Positions 8,126 through 16,019 of a stretch of 64,000 nt of DNA are shown piece after piece. The stretch is taken from the NCBI RefSeq assembly GCF_001865675.1, contig NZ_CP011319.1, positions 4,712,001 to 4,776,000 on the forward strand, in the 5' to 3' direction. This stretch comes from Janthinobacterium sp. 1_2014MBL_MicDiv. Its GTDB lineage: Bacteria; Pseudomonadota; Gammaproteobacteria; Burkholderiales; Burkholderiaceae_D. Both the position numbers and the translations under genes were made by a program. The first letter of the stretch is position 1. Each line of letters begins with the position of its first letter. Under the pieces are notes generated by a model, which did not search any database, was not told where the DNA came from, and saw only the letters and a list, made by a program, of their open reading frames with translations.

Positions 8126-9179
8126 TGCGCTCCGCCTTCAGGCGCTCGAACAGATTGAAAAAGGCATCCTGGGTATCCTGGTAGTCGAGGAAGCCCGCCT
8201 TGCGGCTCTTGCCCATGTCCGTCATCACTTCCATCGGCCGTCCCAGGTCCGCATCCGTATGCCACCATGACGCGAGGCGGCCGATATCGGGCTCCGCCAG
8301 GCCATGCTGCTGCGCGATGGCGCGCCACTGCGCGGGCGCATCCTGCATGCGGCCGGCCAGCGGCGCCATCGTCGCGGGCAGGTCGGCCGCCGCGACGCCG
8401 AAATACGCGGCCAGGCGCGGCCACAGCCACTTCCAGCGGAACACGTCGCCATTGACGATATTGAAGTCCTCGTTGCGCGCGGCCGGGCTGTCGGCCGCCC
8501 ACGCCAGCTGGCGCGCGATCTGGCCCGCGTCCGTCATGTCGGACAGGCCATGCCACTGCGCGCTGGAACCGGGAAAGACGAAGGGCTGGCCGCTGGCCTT
8601 GCACAGGTGCGCATACACGGCCAGTGTCAGGCCCATGTTCATGGCATTGCCCAGCGCGTAGCCGATGATGGTGTGCGGGCGGTGCACGCTCCACGTGAAG
8701 CCATACTGCGCGGCCGCCGCGAACAAGCGGTCTTCCTGCTCATAATAGAAATTATCGACGCTCTGGCGGCCCTGCTCTTCGCGAAACGGCGTGACGGGCA
8801 CGGCGCCTTGTCCATACGCGTCGAACGGTCCCAGGTAATGCTTGAGGCCCGTCACCAGCGCCGCGTGGCGCAGCTGGCCGCCTGGCCCCAGCGCGGCCAG
8901 CACGTTGGCCACCATGGCGCCGTTGACGCGGATGTTTTCCTGCTCGCTGGCCTGGCGCGCCCAGGCCGTGAAAAAGACGTGGCTGGCATCCATGCCGGCC
9001 AGGGCGGCGCTGACCGCCGCGCCATCCGTCGCATCGAATTGCAGCGAGGCGCAGCCGTCCGGCACCGGCGTGCGGCCGCGCGAGACGCCCGTAACGCGCC
9101 AGCCTGCGCCGAGCAGATGCGCGGCCAGCTTGCTGCCGATGACGCCGCTGGCGCCGATGATGAGGGCATGTTTTTGCAT
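8112..9179 (-). CDS. SDR-family NAD(P)-dependent oxidoreductase, PRISE-like
   Basis: A 355-residue Rossmann enzyme with the nucleotide motif IIGASGVIGSKLA (about 7-19) and the pattern of progesterone 5-beta-reductase/iridoid-synthase-like proteins: ALVTGLKHYLGPF, NFYYEQED and WSVHRPHTIIGY. These reduce enone substrates with NADPH; the natural substrate here is unknown. It is divergent from a LysR regulator (98-base gap), the classic arrangement in which the regulator controls the enzyme. Its 3' end overlaps the convergent lactonase-like gene by 14 bases. Confidence 0.9.
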   Translation of the reverse strand: MQKHALIIGASGVIGSKLAAHLLGAGWRVTGVSRGRTPVPDGCASLQFDATDGAAVSAALAGMDASHVFFTAWARQASEQENIRVNGAMVANVLAALGPGGQLRHAALVTGLKHYLGPFDAYGQGAVPVTPFREEQGRQSVDNFYYEQEDRLFAAAAQYGFTWSVHRPHTIIGYALGNAMNMGLTLAVYAHLCKASGQPFVFPGSSAQWHGLSDMTDAGQIARQLAWAADSPAARNEDFNIVNGDVFRWKWLWPRLAAYFGVAAADLPATMAPLAGRMQDAPAQWRAIAQQHGLAEPDIGRLASWWHTDADLGRPMEVMTDMGKSRKAGFLDYQDTQDAFFNLFERLKAERIIPR

Positions 9180-9219
9180 GGGATAAAGCCTCCAAAAGAA
9201 AAAACCATCATATCCGGGA

Positions 9220-9259
9220 CATGAATTCTTATCCGCGATACTATTTCACCCTATTCATG
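9220..9259. promoter_or_regulatory. Inverted repeat between SDR gene and lysR
   Basis: CATGAAT (9220-9226) and ATTCATG (9253-9259) form a 7-bp inverted repeat in the divergent promoter region. It is a candidate LysR binding site; arm spacing (26 bases) is longer than the usual T-N11-A site, so confidence is low. Confidence 0.3.
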
Positions 9260-9276
9260 AACAAAATTCCCGAATC

Positions 9277-10188
9277 ATGTTTTCATCGGAACACTTGAAA
9301 GGCATCACGCCCTTCCTGGCCACGGCCGACGCGGGCAGCTTTACCAGGGCGGCCGAACGCCTGCACCTGAGCAGTTCGGCCGTCAGCAAGAGCGTGGCGC
9401 GGCTGGAAGAGCGGCTGGGCGTAATGCTGTTCGAGCGCAGCACGCGCCGCTTGAAACTGAGCGACGCGGGCCGCGCCTACTACGCCACCTGCAAGCGCGT
9501 GCTGCAGGAACTGGCTGATGCGGAAGACGTGCTGGCCGAGCATGCGACGGAACTGGCCGGCAAGGTGCGCCTCGGCGTGCCCGCCTCGTACGGCCGCCTG
9601 CGCGTGATGCCGGCCCTGCTGCAGCTGTGCGCGCAGTATCCGCGGCTGCAGCCGTCGATCGCCTTCAGCGACCGCTTCGTCGACCTGTTCGAGGAGCGTA
9701 TCGATATCGCCGTGCGCATCGGCGCGCCATCGCACTGGCCTGCCGCGCTGGGCCAGATGCACCTGGGCGACGAGCGCCTGATCTTTTGCGCGGCACCCGC
9801 CTACCTGGCGCGGCACGGCAGGCCCATGTCCATCGCGGACCTCGAGCGGCACGACTGCATCGCCTATGGCCGCGGCGACGGCTCGCCCATGCCGTGGCTG
9901 TATGCGGACGAGCATGGCGGCCAGCTGGAATACCGCGTGGCGGCGCCGCGCATGACGGTGGGCGACGCCGAAGCGCGCACGGCCGCCGTGCTGGCGGGCC
10001 TGGGCGTGGCGCAGTTGGCCACCTGGCTGGTGGAAGAGCACCTGGCCACGGGCGCCATCGTGGAAGTGCTGCCGGCATTTGCCACGCCAGGCTTGCCGCT
10101 GTACCTGGCCTGGCCGCTGGCGCGCCAGCTGACGCCGAAGACGGGCGCCCTGCTGCAGGAATTGCGCCAGCACCTGACGATCAGCTGA
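9277..10188 (+). CDS. LysR-family transcriptional regulator
   Basis: A 303-residue regulator with an N-terminal winged HTH (about 1-60; FTRAAERLHLSSSAVSKSVARLEERLGVMLFERSTR) and a LysR substrate domain (about 90-295). It probably responds to a small effector and controls the divergent SDR gene and itself. It belongs to the CrgA/AaeR-like group common in beta-proteobacteria. The next gene, merR, starts 70 bases downstream but has its own promoter. Confidence 0.92.
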   Translation: MFSSEHLKGITPFLATADAGSFTRAAERLHLSSSAVSKSVARLEERLGVMLFERSTRRLKLSDAGRAYYATCKRVLQELADAEDVLAEHATELAGKVRLGVPASYGRLRVMPALLQLCAQYPRLQPSIAFSDRFVDLFEERIDIAVRIGAPSHWPAALGQMHLGDERLIFCAAPAYLARHGRPMSIADLERHDCIAYGRGDGSPMPWLYADEHGGQLEYRVAAPRMTVGDAEARTAAVLAGLGVAQLATWLVEEHLATGAIVEVLPAFATPGLPLYLAWPLARQLTPKTGALLQELRQHLTIS

Positions 10189-10197
10189 TAATAGTGC

Positions 10198-10228
10198 TTG
10201 ACCCTGACGCGACGTCAGGCCCGATCCT
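10198..10228 (+). promoter_or_regulatory. MerR-type promoter and operator
   Basis: -35 TTGACC (10198-10203) is followed at 19 bp by a -10-like GATCCT (10223-10228). Between them lies a perfect 7-bp inverted repeat CCTGACG-CGA-CGTCAGG (10203-10219). A dyad centred in an over-long 19-20 bp spacer is the hallmark of MerR-family promoters, and the sequence resembles operators of TipAS-type regulators. It precedes the merR gene by 30 bases, so autoregulation is likely. Confidence 0.75.
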
Positions 10229-10257
10229 GTGTGTACGCACCAAGTAAGGAGGAAAAG

Positions 10258-11289
10258 ATGCTGTTGAAAATCGGTGAACTGGCCAGGCTGACGGGCTTGA
10301 CCGTGCGCACCCTGCACCATTACGACAGCATCGGCCTGCTCTCGCCTTCGGCGCGCACGCAGGCTGGCTACCGTCTGTACCAGCACGGCGACATGGACCG
10401 CTTGCACCGGATCATGGCGCTGCGCAAGTTCGGACTGCCGCTGGCCGATATCGCAACAGCACTCGCCGGCCCGGACCTGCCCTTGAGCGCCATCGTGGCG
10501 CAGCAGATCGCCATGCTGGAACGCCAGATCGCGCAGGCGTCCACCCTGCGCGAACGCCTGCGCGACCTGCAGGCGCAACTGGCGCAGGGGCAGGCACCGG
10601 AACTGGCCGAGTGGCTCACCACTATGGAGTTGATGACCATGTACGACAAATACTTTAGCCCCGAAGAATTGCAACAGATGCCGCTGCTGTCCGATGCGGC
10701 CGTGGAACAGGAATGGAAGGCACTGGTGACGCGCGTGCGCGCCGCCCGGAACGCTGGCGCCAGCCCCGCAGATGCGCGGGCGCAGGCCCTGGCCACGGAA
10801 TGGATGGTCAAGCTGGTGCGCGACACGGGCGCCCATCCGGGACTGTTCGCGCGCCTGAACGACATGCATGCGCAGGAGCCGGCCATGCAGCACACGACCA
10901 GCATCGATGCGGACCTGATGCAGTTCATCATCGCCGCCTTCAATGCCTCGCGCATTGCGCTGTATCGCCCTTTCCTCGACGAGCAGGAATACGCGCACCT
11001 GGCCGCCAACTATGGCAAGCGCTCGGGCGAGTGGCCGGCGCTGATCGCCGCCGTGCGCGCCGCCATCGATGCGCGCACGCCGCCCACCGACCCGGCCGTG
11101 CTGCAGCTGGCGCGGCAGTGGCTGGACCTGTTCCGCTCGTACGCGGGCACGGATCCGGCCACGCAGCTGAAATTCCGCCAGGCGCACCAGCAGGAACCGC
11201 GCCTGATGGAAGGCAGCTTCGTCGACGGGGCCATGCTGCAATACCTGGGCGCGGCGATGGCCGTGGTGGCGCAGGAAAAGCCAGCGTAA
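10258..11289 (+). CDS. MerR-family regulator with TipAS-like ligand domain
   Basis: A 343-residue activator. Residues 1-70 form a MerR HTH (MLLKIGELARLTGLTVRTLHHYD, then RLYQHGDMDRL), followed by a dimerisation coiled coil (about 75-118) and a helical C-terminal region. That region begins MYDKYFSPEELQQM, which matches the start of TipAS domains that bind antibiotics or other hydrophobic ligands. The start is set by AAGGAGGA seven bases upstream. A second TipAS-like half (about 240-335) makes it longer than TipAL (about 250). A clear MerR operator lies in its own promoter. The target besides itself is unknown; the secreted protein just downstream is one candidate. Confidence 0.9.
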   Translation: MLLKIGELARLTGLTVRTLHHYDSIGLLSPSARTQAGYRLYQHGDMDRLHRIMALRKFGLPLADIATALAGPDLPLSAIVAQQIAMLERQIAQASTLRERLRDLQAQLAQGQAPELAEWLTTMELMTMYDKYFSPEELQQMPLLSDAAVEQEWKALVTRVRAARNAGASPADARAQALATEWMVKLVRDTGAHPGLFARLNDMHAQEPAMQHTTSIDADLMQFIIAAFNASRIALYRPFLDEQEYAHLAANYGKRSGEWPALIAAVRAAIDARTPPTDPAVLQLARQWLDLFRSYAGTDPATQLKFRQAHQQEPRLMEGSFVDGAMLQYLGAAMAVVAQEKPA

Positions 11290-11358
11290 AAGTTGGCGTG
11301 CGGTATTTCCTCGTCCGGGCCATGTAGAATCGGCCATCGCCAATCACAGGAAAACCCG

Positions 11359-12438
11359 ATGCGCCGCTTCTTGTTTGTATGTCTGTCCCTGCCCACCCTG
11401 AATATCGCCATGGCGGCCGAGCCGCCCGTGCAAGGGGTGTGGCAGGGCACCCTGGGCAAGGCCAATATCGTGGCCTGCTTCAACCAGCCCAGTCCCACGC
11501 AAGGAGCTGACCGCAGCGGCAATTATTACTACACGCGCTACAAGACGCCGATCATGCTGGCCAAGCCCAACGGCAAGGTGCTATGGCAGGAACTCGACGC
11601 CAAGGGCGACACGACGGGTACCTGGTCATTGAATGCGCCGCAGGGCGGCAAGGTCGCTGGCACGTGGACCGATCCGAAAAGCGGCAAGACCCTGCCGCTG
11701 GACTTGACCCTGCTGGAAGCGGCGGGCGACCGCGAACATCCATCGTGCGCCAGCGATGCCTACAACCTGGCGCTGGAGACCTTTCCCGCCACCAAGGTAA
11801 GCAGGCCCATCGCCTTCGAAGGCAAGCAATACCGCAACCTGCAAGTCGGCGACACCATCACCGTGGAACTGATCGCCGCCGGCGATGGCGTGGCGAAAAT
11901 CAATGCGCAGCTGCGCGCCGTGCTGGCGAAGAGCAAGCAGGACCTGGCCGACTTCTATGCCACGCGCCGCGAATACCTGGGCCGCAACGGTTTCACGACG
12001 GAAGACGAAGTGTATGCGGAGCCGACCTACTGGTCGCCGCGCTGGGTGACGATCAAATTCTACCGCTGGCCCGCCGGCTATGGCGCCCGCGGCATTTCCA
12101 TCAAGTTCCGCACGTGGGACGTGAAGACGGGCCAGGAAACGGACGTGTGGAACTGGTTTGGTGCCAGCGCCAGCGATGGCGACGACAAGGCCGAACTGCC
12201 GGACCGTTTGCGCCAGGCCCTGTTCAAGGACGTCAAGATCGACGCCGAATGCAAGGGCACGGATTACGACGGCCGAGGCCGCTTCCACCTGTCATTGAAA
12301 CCTGAAGGCGTGTCCTTCTGGGAAGACTCCAACGGCAGCGGCTGCGAAAACGACTTCCTGCTGCCTTACAGCAAGGTCGGCCCCTTCCTCACCGCCAAGG
12401 GCCGCGCCGCCCTCAGCGATTTATTACCGAAGAACTAG
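11359..12438 (+). CDS. Secreted hypothetical protein
   Basis: A 359-residue protein with a signal peptide (MRRFLFVCLSLPTLNIAMAA) and an exported body I cannot place in a family. The N-terminal part starts VQGVWQGTLGKANIVACF, a lipocalin-like or beta-sandwich opening seen in many exported proteins. The C-terminal part resembles an RsiV/DUF3298-like surface with DFLLPYSKVGPFL. AGGAAAACCC precedes the ATG. It lies 69 bases after the MerR gene on the same strand and may be cotranscribed. Confidence 0.75.
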   Translation: MRRFLFVCLSLPTLNIAMAAEPPVQGVWQGTLGKANIVACFNQPSPTQGADRSGNYYYTRYKTPIMLAKPNGKVLWQELDAKGDTTGTWSLNAPQGGKVAGTWTDPKSGKTLPLDLTLLEAAGDREHPSCASDAYNLALETFPATKVSRPIAFEGKQYRNLQVGDTITVELIAAGDGVAKINAQLRAVLAKSKQDLADFYATRREYLGRNGFTTEDEVYAEPTYWSPRWVTIKFYRWPAGYGARGISIKFRTWDVKTGQETDVWNWFGASASDGDDKAELPDRLRQALFKDVKIDAECKGTDYDGRGRFHLSLKPEGVSFWEDSNGSGCENDFLLPYSKVGPFLTAKGRAALSDLLPKN

Positions 12439-12446
12439 GCGCTGCT

Positions 12447-13148
12447 TTAAGCATAGTAGCTGTCATCGAGCAGCATGTCCTCGAAGAACGCGCCATACGG
12501 CAGGGTCGGATGGCGCAAATGGATTTCCAGGATCCAGCGCATGGGCGACGGCGAGAAATCGGCGTCGGCCAGCGCGCCCGCGTGTATCGTGGCGTGCGGG
12601 AAGTCCGACACGCGATGGCCGCCCAGGTCGAAGTTGAGTTCCCATCCCAGCTTGCGCGCCTCGATTTCCGCATACGCATACAGTGCCTGCCCCGTCAGCC
12701 CCTCGCGCCGCCACACGGCGCGCACCTGGTGGAACAGGCATTCGGCATCGCGCGCGCAGCGGGCGTACTCCGCCTGCTGCGCGCTGGCGCCCACGGTGAA
12801 CGTGGCGCCGCCATCGCCTTCCCATGCCTCGACACGGGGCGCGATATCGAGGAAAAAGATATCGTGCTCCTGCAAGACCACGCCCGGCTCGGACGCGCGC
12901 TTCATCGGTTTGAGCGTGTTGCGGCCAAAGCGCACGCGCGTCGGGTGCCAGCTCAGCGCCAGGCCCATGTCCAGCAGCACTTGCTTCGCCATCGCCACGG
13001 CGTCTTCTTCCAGCATGCCGGGACGGATGCGCGCGGCGATGGCGACAATCGCCTCGCGCGTCTTGCGCCGCGCCAGCAGCATGCCGTCTTCCGTGTACGC
13101 GGGACCGACCCGCTCTGCATCCAGCCTAGTGTGTAGCATCGCTTGCAT
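12447..13148 (-). CDS. M24-family metallopeptidase (Xaa-Pro peptidase-like)
   Basis: A 233-residue pita-bread-fold protein without the N-terminal domain of PepP/PepQ. All five metal ligands of the family appear in order: Asp in FFLDIAP, Asp in EGDGGATF, His in SDFPHATIH, Glu in RWILEIHLRHP and Glu in GAFFEDMLL. It may be an aminopeptidase or a creatinase-like hydrolase. GGAAAGTCAAAC precedes the start. It is convergent with the secreted protein gene (8-base gap). Confidence 0.88.
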   Translation of the reverse strand: MQAMLHTRLDAERVGPAYTEDGMLLARRKTREAIVAIAARIRPGMLEEDAVAMAKQVLLDMGLALSWHPTRVRFGRNTLKPMKRASEPGVVLQEHDIFFLDIAPRVEAWEGDGGATFTVGASAQQAEYARCARDAECLFHQVRAVWRREGLTGQALYAYAEIEARKLGWELNFDLGGHRVSDFPHATIHAGALADADFSPSPMRWILEIHLRHPTLPYGAFFEDMLLDDSYYA

Positions 13149-13282
13149 GTTTGACTTTCCTCAAGGGTGCGGCCGGAATGGCGCACCAGCAGGAAAAGTA
13201 TAGGGTTGCGAACCCGGCGGCAGGGGCGTTGGCTGCCGCGCTTTTCGGACAGGGTGGCGCGCATTCCTGCCACCTGCCTGTC

Positions 13283-14251
13283 TCACTCCCGGGGGCGGCT
13301 GGAAAAGTTTTGCCGGTATTGTTTGGCAGAGACACCGAGGCGCCGCAGGAACACCGTGCGCAGCTGGTCGGCCGTGCCGAAACCGCAGCGCCAGGCGACG
13401 GTTTTCAGCGGCGCATCGCCCGCTTCGAGCAAGGCCCGCGCCGCATCGAGCCGGGCGCTTTCAACGAACTGGGCCGGCGTCACGCCCAGCTCGCGCACGA
13501 AGACCCTGGCGAAGTTGCGCGGGCTCATGGCCACCAGCTGGGCCAGCGTGTCCACGCCCAGTTCCTCTGCCAGGTGCGCGAGCACATATTGCTGCGCCTG
13601 CGCCACGGGCGAGGCCGCATCCACGGCGGGCGTCAGGTACGGACTGAACTGCGACTGCCCGCCCTGGCGCTGCGTGTAGACCACCAGGCGCCGCGCCACC
13701 TGCAGCGCCAGCTGCGCGCCGCCATCGCCGGCCAGCAGCGACAGCGACAGGTCGATGCCGGCCGTCACGCCGGCCGAGCTGACCAGATTGCCGTCATGTA
13801 AATAGATGCTGTCCGCATCGACGCGCGCCAGCGGGAAAGCGGTGGCCAGGGCCGCCGCATCGTTCCAGTGCGTGGCGACCTTTTTGCCGTCCAGCAAGCC
13901 CGCGTGGCCGAGCAGGAATGCGCCATTGCAGATGGAGCCATGGCGCCCCGCCCTGCCGGCCGCCTGCGCCAGCCAGGCGCTCAGGGCCGCGTCGCGCGGC
14001 TGCGCGGGCAAGCCGGGGCCGCCCGCCACCAGCAGCAAATCGTAGGCGTCCTGCGCCTGCGCGTAATGGCGGTGCGCGGCCAGACATAAACCGTTCGAGC
14101 AGCGCAGCACACCGTCCTGCGTGCCCAGCACGTCGATCGCGTAATGCCGCTGCGCCGGCAGGAAACTGTTCGCTTCGGCAAACACGTCCATGGGGCCGCT
14201 GACGTCGAGCGCCTGTACGCCGGGAAAGATCAGGATGGCGATGCTGGGCAT
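13283..14251 (-). CDS. GlxA-type transcriptional regulator (DJ-1/PfpI plus AraC HTH)
   Basis: A 322-residue regulator with a DJ-1/PfpI domain (about 1-180, including the GSICNGAFLLG elbow cysteine) and a C-terminal AraC HTH pair (about 215-315; AMSPRNFARVFVREL and VAWRCGFGTADQLRTVFLRRLGVSAKQYR). Related regulators (ArgR, GbdR, CdhR) control amino-acid or quaternary-amine catabolism. It follows the DadA-like gene by 3 bases, so it is the last gene of the hxlR-dadA-glxA unit; amine or amino-acid sensing fits this setting. Confidence 0.9.
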   Translation of the reverse strand: MPSIAILIFPGVQALDVSGPMDVFAEANSFLPAQRHYAIDVLGTQDGVLRCSNGLCLAAHRHYAQAQDAYDLLLVAGGPGLPAQPRDAALSAWLAQAAGRAGRHGSICNGAFLLGHAGLLDGKKVATHWNDAAALATAFPLARVDADSIYLHDGNLVSSAGVTAGIDLSLSLLAGDGGAQLALQVARRLVVYTQRQGGQSQFSPYLTPAVDAASPVAQAQQYVLAHLAEELGVDTLAQLVAMSPRNFARVFVRELGVTPAQFVESARLDAARALLEAGDAPLKTVAWRCGFGTADQLRTVFLRRLGVSAKQYRQNFSSRPRE

Positions 14252-14254
14252 GGC

Positions 14255-15463
14255 TCAGTCCCGCGCCCTGTTCACCGCTTCGGCCACCAGCTCGGCCGTG
14301 GCGGCCGCCAGGGTCCAGCCCAGGTGGCCGTGGCCCGTGTTGTAGTACACGCCCGGCGCCTTGCCTGGCCCCACTTTCGGCAGCATGTCCGGCAGCATGG
14401 GGCGCAGGCCCGCCCACGGCACCACCTTGCGGGTATTGACGCCAGGGAAGCACTGCTCCACCCATTGCAACAAAGGCCGGATGCGGTCGGCGCGGATGTC
14501 GTAATTGGCGCCGTTGAACTCGGCCGTGCCCGCCACCCTCAGCCGGTCCTCGCCCAGGCGGCTGCTGACCAGCTTGGTCGCATCGTCGAGCAGGCTGACG
14601 CACGGCGCCGCCGTGCGGCTGGCACCGTCGTCGAGCTGCACGGTGATGGAATAACCTTTCACGGGATACACATTCACATGGTCGCCCAGCATTGCCGCCA
14701 GGGCACGGCTGGCCACGCCCGCGCAGATGACGACGGCATCGAACTGCATGCTGTCCTCGCCGGCCGTGACGCGCACCTTGCCGTGCTCGCGCGCCACTGC
14801 CGTCACATCGGCGCCATAGCGGCAAGCTACGCCCAGGCGCGCGCAGGCGTCGGCCAGGCCGCTGGTGAATTTGTGGATGTCGCCCGTGGAATCGCTGTCC
14901 GTGTAGTAACCACCGTAAAAGTTGCCGGCGAGGGCCGGTTCGATGGCGCGCATCTCGTGCGGCGTGACGGCGCGCCGCTGCAAGCCGCCCTGCGCCAGCA
15001 GGCGCGACACGCCGGCCGCCCGCTCGAAGCCGGCACGCTCGCGGTAGACATGCAGGATGCCGGCGCGCCTGTGATCGAAATCAATATTCTCCTCTTGCGC
15101 CCAGGCAAACAGGTGGGCGCGCGCGGCAATCGCCATGCGCGCCGTGGCGATGGTGTTGCGCTCATAGGCAGGCATGGCGGCAAGAAACTCCGCAAACCAG
15201 CTCAGCTTGTGCCAGCTGGGCATCGGATTGAGCAGCAGGGGAGCGTCGCGTCGCGCCATCCATTTCAGGGCGTTCAGCACGGTCGCCTTGTGGTTCCACA
15301 CTTCCGCATGCGAGGCGGACAATTGCCCGCCATTCGCGAACGACGTTTCCATGGCCGCGTAACGGTGCCGCTCGAACAGGGTCACGGCCACGCCGCGCCT
15401 GGCCAGCGCATAGGCCGTCGTCACGCCGGTAATCCCCCCGCCGATGACGGCCACGCGCGTCAT
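14255..15463 (-). CDS. dadA: FAD-dependent D-amino-acid dehydrogenase-like oxidoreductase
   Basis: A 402-residue DAO-family flavoenzyme. The N-terminal dinucleotide motif is VAVIGGGITGVTTAYALARRG (two glycine turns), followed by LFERHRYAAMETSFANGGQLSASHAE, a DadA hallmark. Near the C-terminus are GLRPMLPDMLPKVG and YYNTGHGHLGWTLA. It likely oxidises D-amino acids to keto acids and feeds electrons to the respiratory chain. The start ATG overlaps the hxlR stop (ATGA), so translation is coupled; the frame stays open further upstream only because it runs antisense-like through hxlR. It is a little shorter than E. coli DadA (432). Confidence 0.85.
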   Translation of the reverse strand: MTRVAVIGGGITGVTTAYALARRGVAVTLFERHRYAAMETSFANGGQLSASHAEVWNHKATVLNALKWMARRDAPLLLNPMPSWHKLSWFAEFLAAMPAYERNTIATARMAIAARAHLFAWAQEENIDFDHRRAGILHVYRERAGFERAAGVSRLLAQGGLQRRAVTPHEMRAIEPALAGNFYGGYYTDSDSTGDIHKFTSGLADACARLGVACRYGADVTAVAREHGKVRVTAGEDSMQFDAVVICAGVASRALAAMLGDHVNVYPVKGYSITVQLDDGASRTAAPCVSLLDDATKLVSSRLGEDRLRVAGTAEFNGANYDIRADRIRPLLQWVEQCFPGVNTRKVVPWAGLRPMLPDMLPKVGPGKAPGVYYNTGHGHLGWTLAAATAELVAEAVNRARD

Positions 15464-15927
15464 GGCTGCGGCTCGATGGCAGGCGCCACCTTGTGCACGA
15501 CGGTGTCGCCCGCCTGCAGCGCGCGGCCGTCCGGCGCCAGCACTTCCAGCTTGCGCACGGGCAAACCGGAGTCGCGCAGCAGCAGGGTGGAATGGGCTTC
15601 GCCCGCGTCGAACAGTTGCGCCTCGCTCCACTGGCGCAAACCGACCACGACGGGAAACAGGCCCAGTCCCTTGGGCGTGAGCACATATTCCTGGTACGCC
15701 GTGCCGTCCGAGGCGGGCGCGACCGTAAAGATGCCTTCTTCCACCAGCGTATGCAGGCGATCGGCCAGGATATTCTTCGCCACCCCCAGGCTTTTCTGGA
15801 ATTCGCCAAACCTGCGCATGCCGTCGAAGGCGTCGCGCACGATCAGCAGCGACCAGCGCTCGCCGATCACGTCGAGCGCGCGCGCCACGGGACAGGGGTC
15901 TGTTTTCAGGCTTTTGCGCTTGGCCAC
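15460..15927 (-). CDS. HxlR-family transcriptional regulator
   Basis: A 155-residue winged-helix regulator. The family core is clear: CPVARALDVIGERWSLLIVRDAFDGMRRFGEFQKSLGVAKNILADRL (positions about 12-58), with the conserved N-terminal cysteine, and LTPKGLGLFPVV. The extra C-terminal 50 residues are seen in a subgroup of this family. It heads the operon with the DadA-like and GlxA-type genes and is divergent from an MFS transporter. Two mirror-image operator-like repeats lie in the shared 92-base promoter region. Confidence 0.92.
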   Translation of the reverse strand: MAKRKSLKTDPCPVARALDVIGERWSLLIVRDAFDGMRRFGEFQKSLGVAKNILADRLHTLVEEGIFTVAPASDGTAYQEYVLTPKGLGLFPVVVGLRQWSEAQLFDAGEAHSTLLLRDSGLPVRKLEVLAPDGRALQAGDTVVHKVAPAIEPQP

Positions 15928-15944
15928 AATCGTCTCCGGTAATC

Positions 15945-15964
15945 AGTGGTTGCATTTTAAAACT
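15945..15964 (+). promoter_or_regulatory. HxlR operator copy 1
   Basis: AGTGGTTGCATTTTAAAACT, 18 bases before the hxlR start on the opposite strand. It matches copy 2 in reverse orientation at 18 of 20 positions. HxlR-family sites of this kind (GGTTGCA plus A/T core) are well known in type. Confidence 0.65.
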
Positions 15965-15984
15965 TCCTGGCCTAGACTCCAACT

Positions 15985-16004
15985 AGTTTTAATTTGCAAC
16001 CACT
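15985..16004 (-). promoter_or_regulatory. HxlR operator copy 2
   Basis: AGTTTTAATTTGCAACCACT on the + strand, the near-perfect mirror image of copy 1. The centres are 40 bases apart, about four helical turns, so two HxlR dimers could sit on the same face. It ends 15 bases before the MFS start codon, so binding would also cover that promoter. Confidence 0.65.
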
Positions 16005-16019
16005 TAAAATAAAGACACC

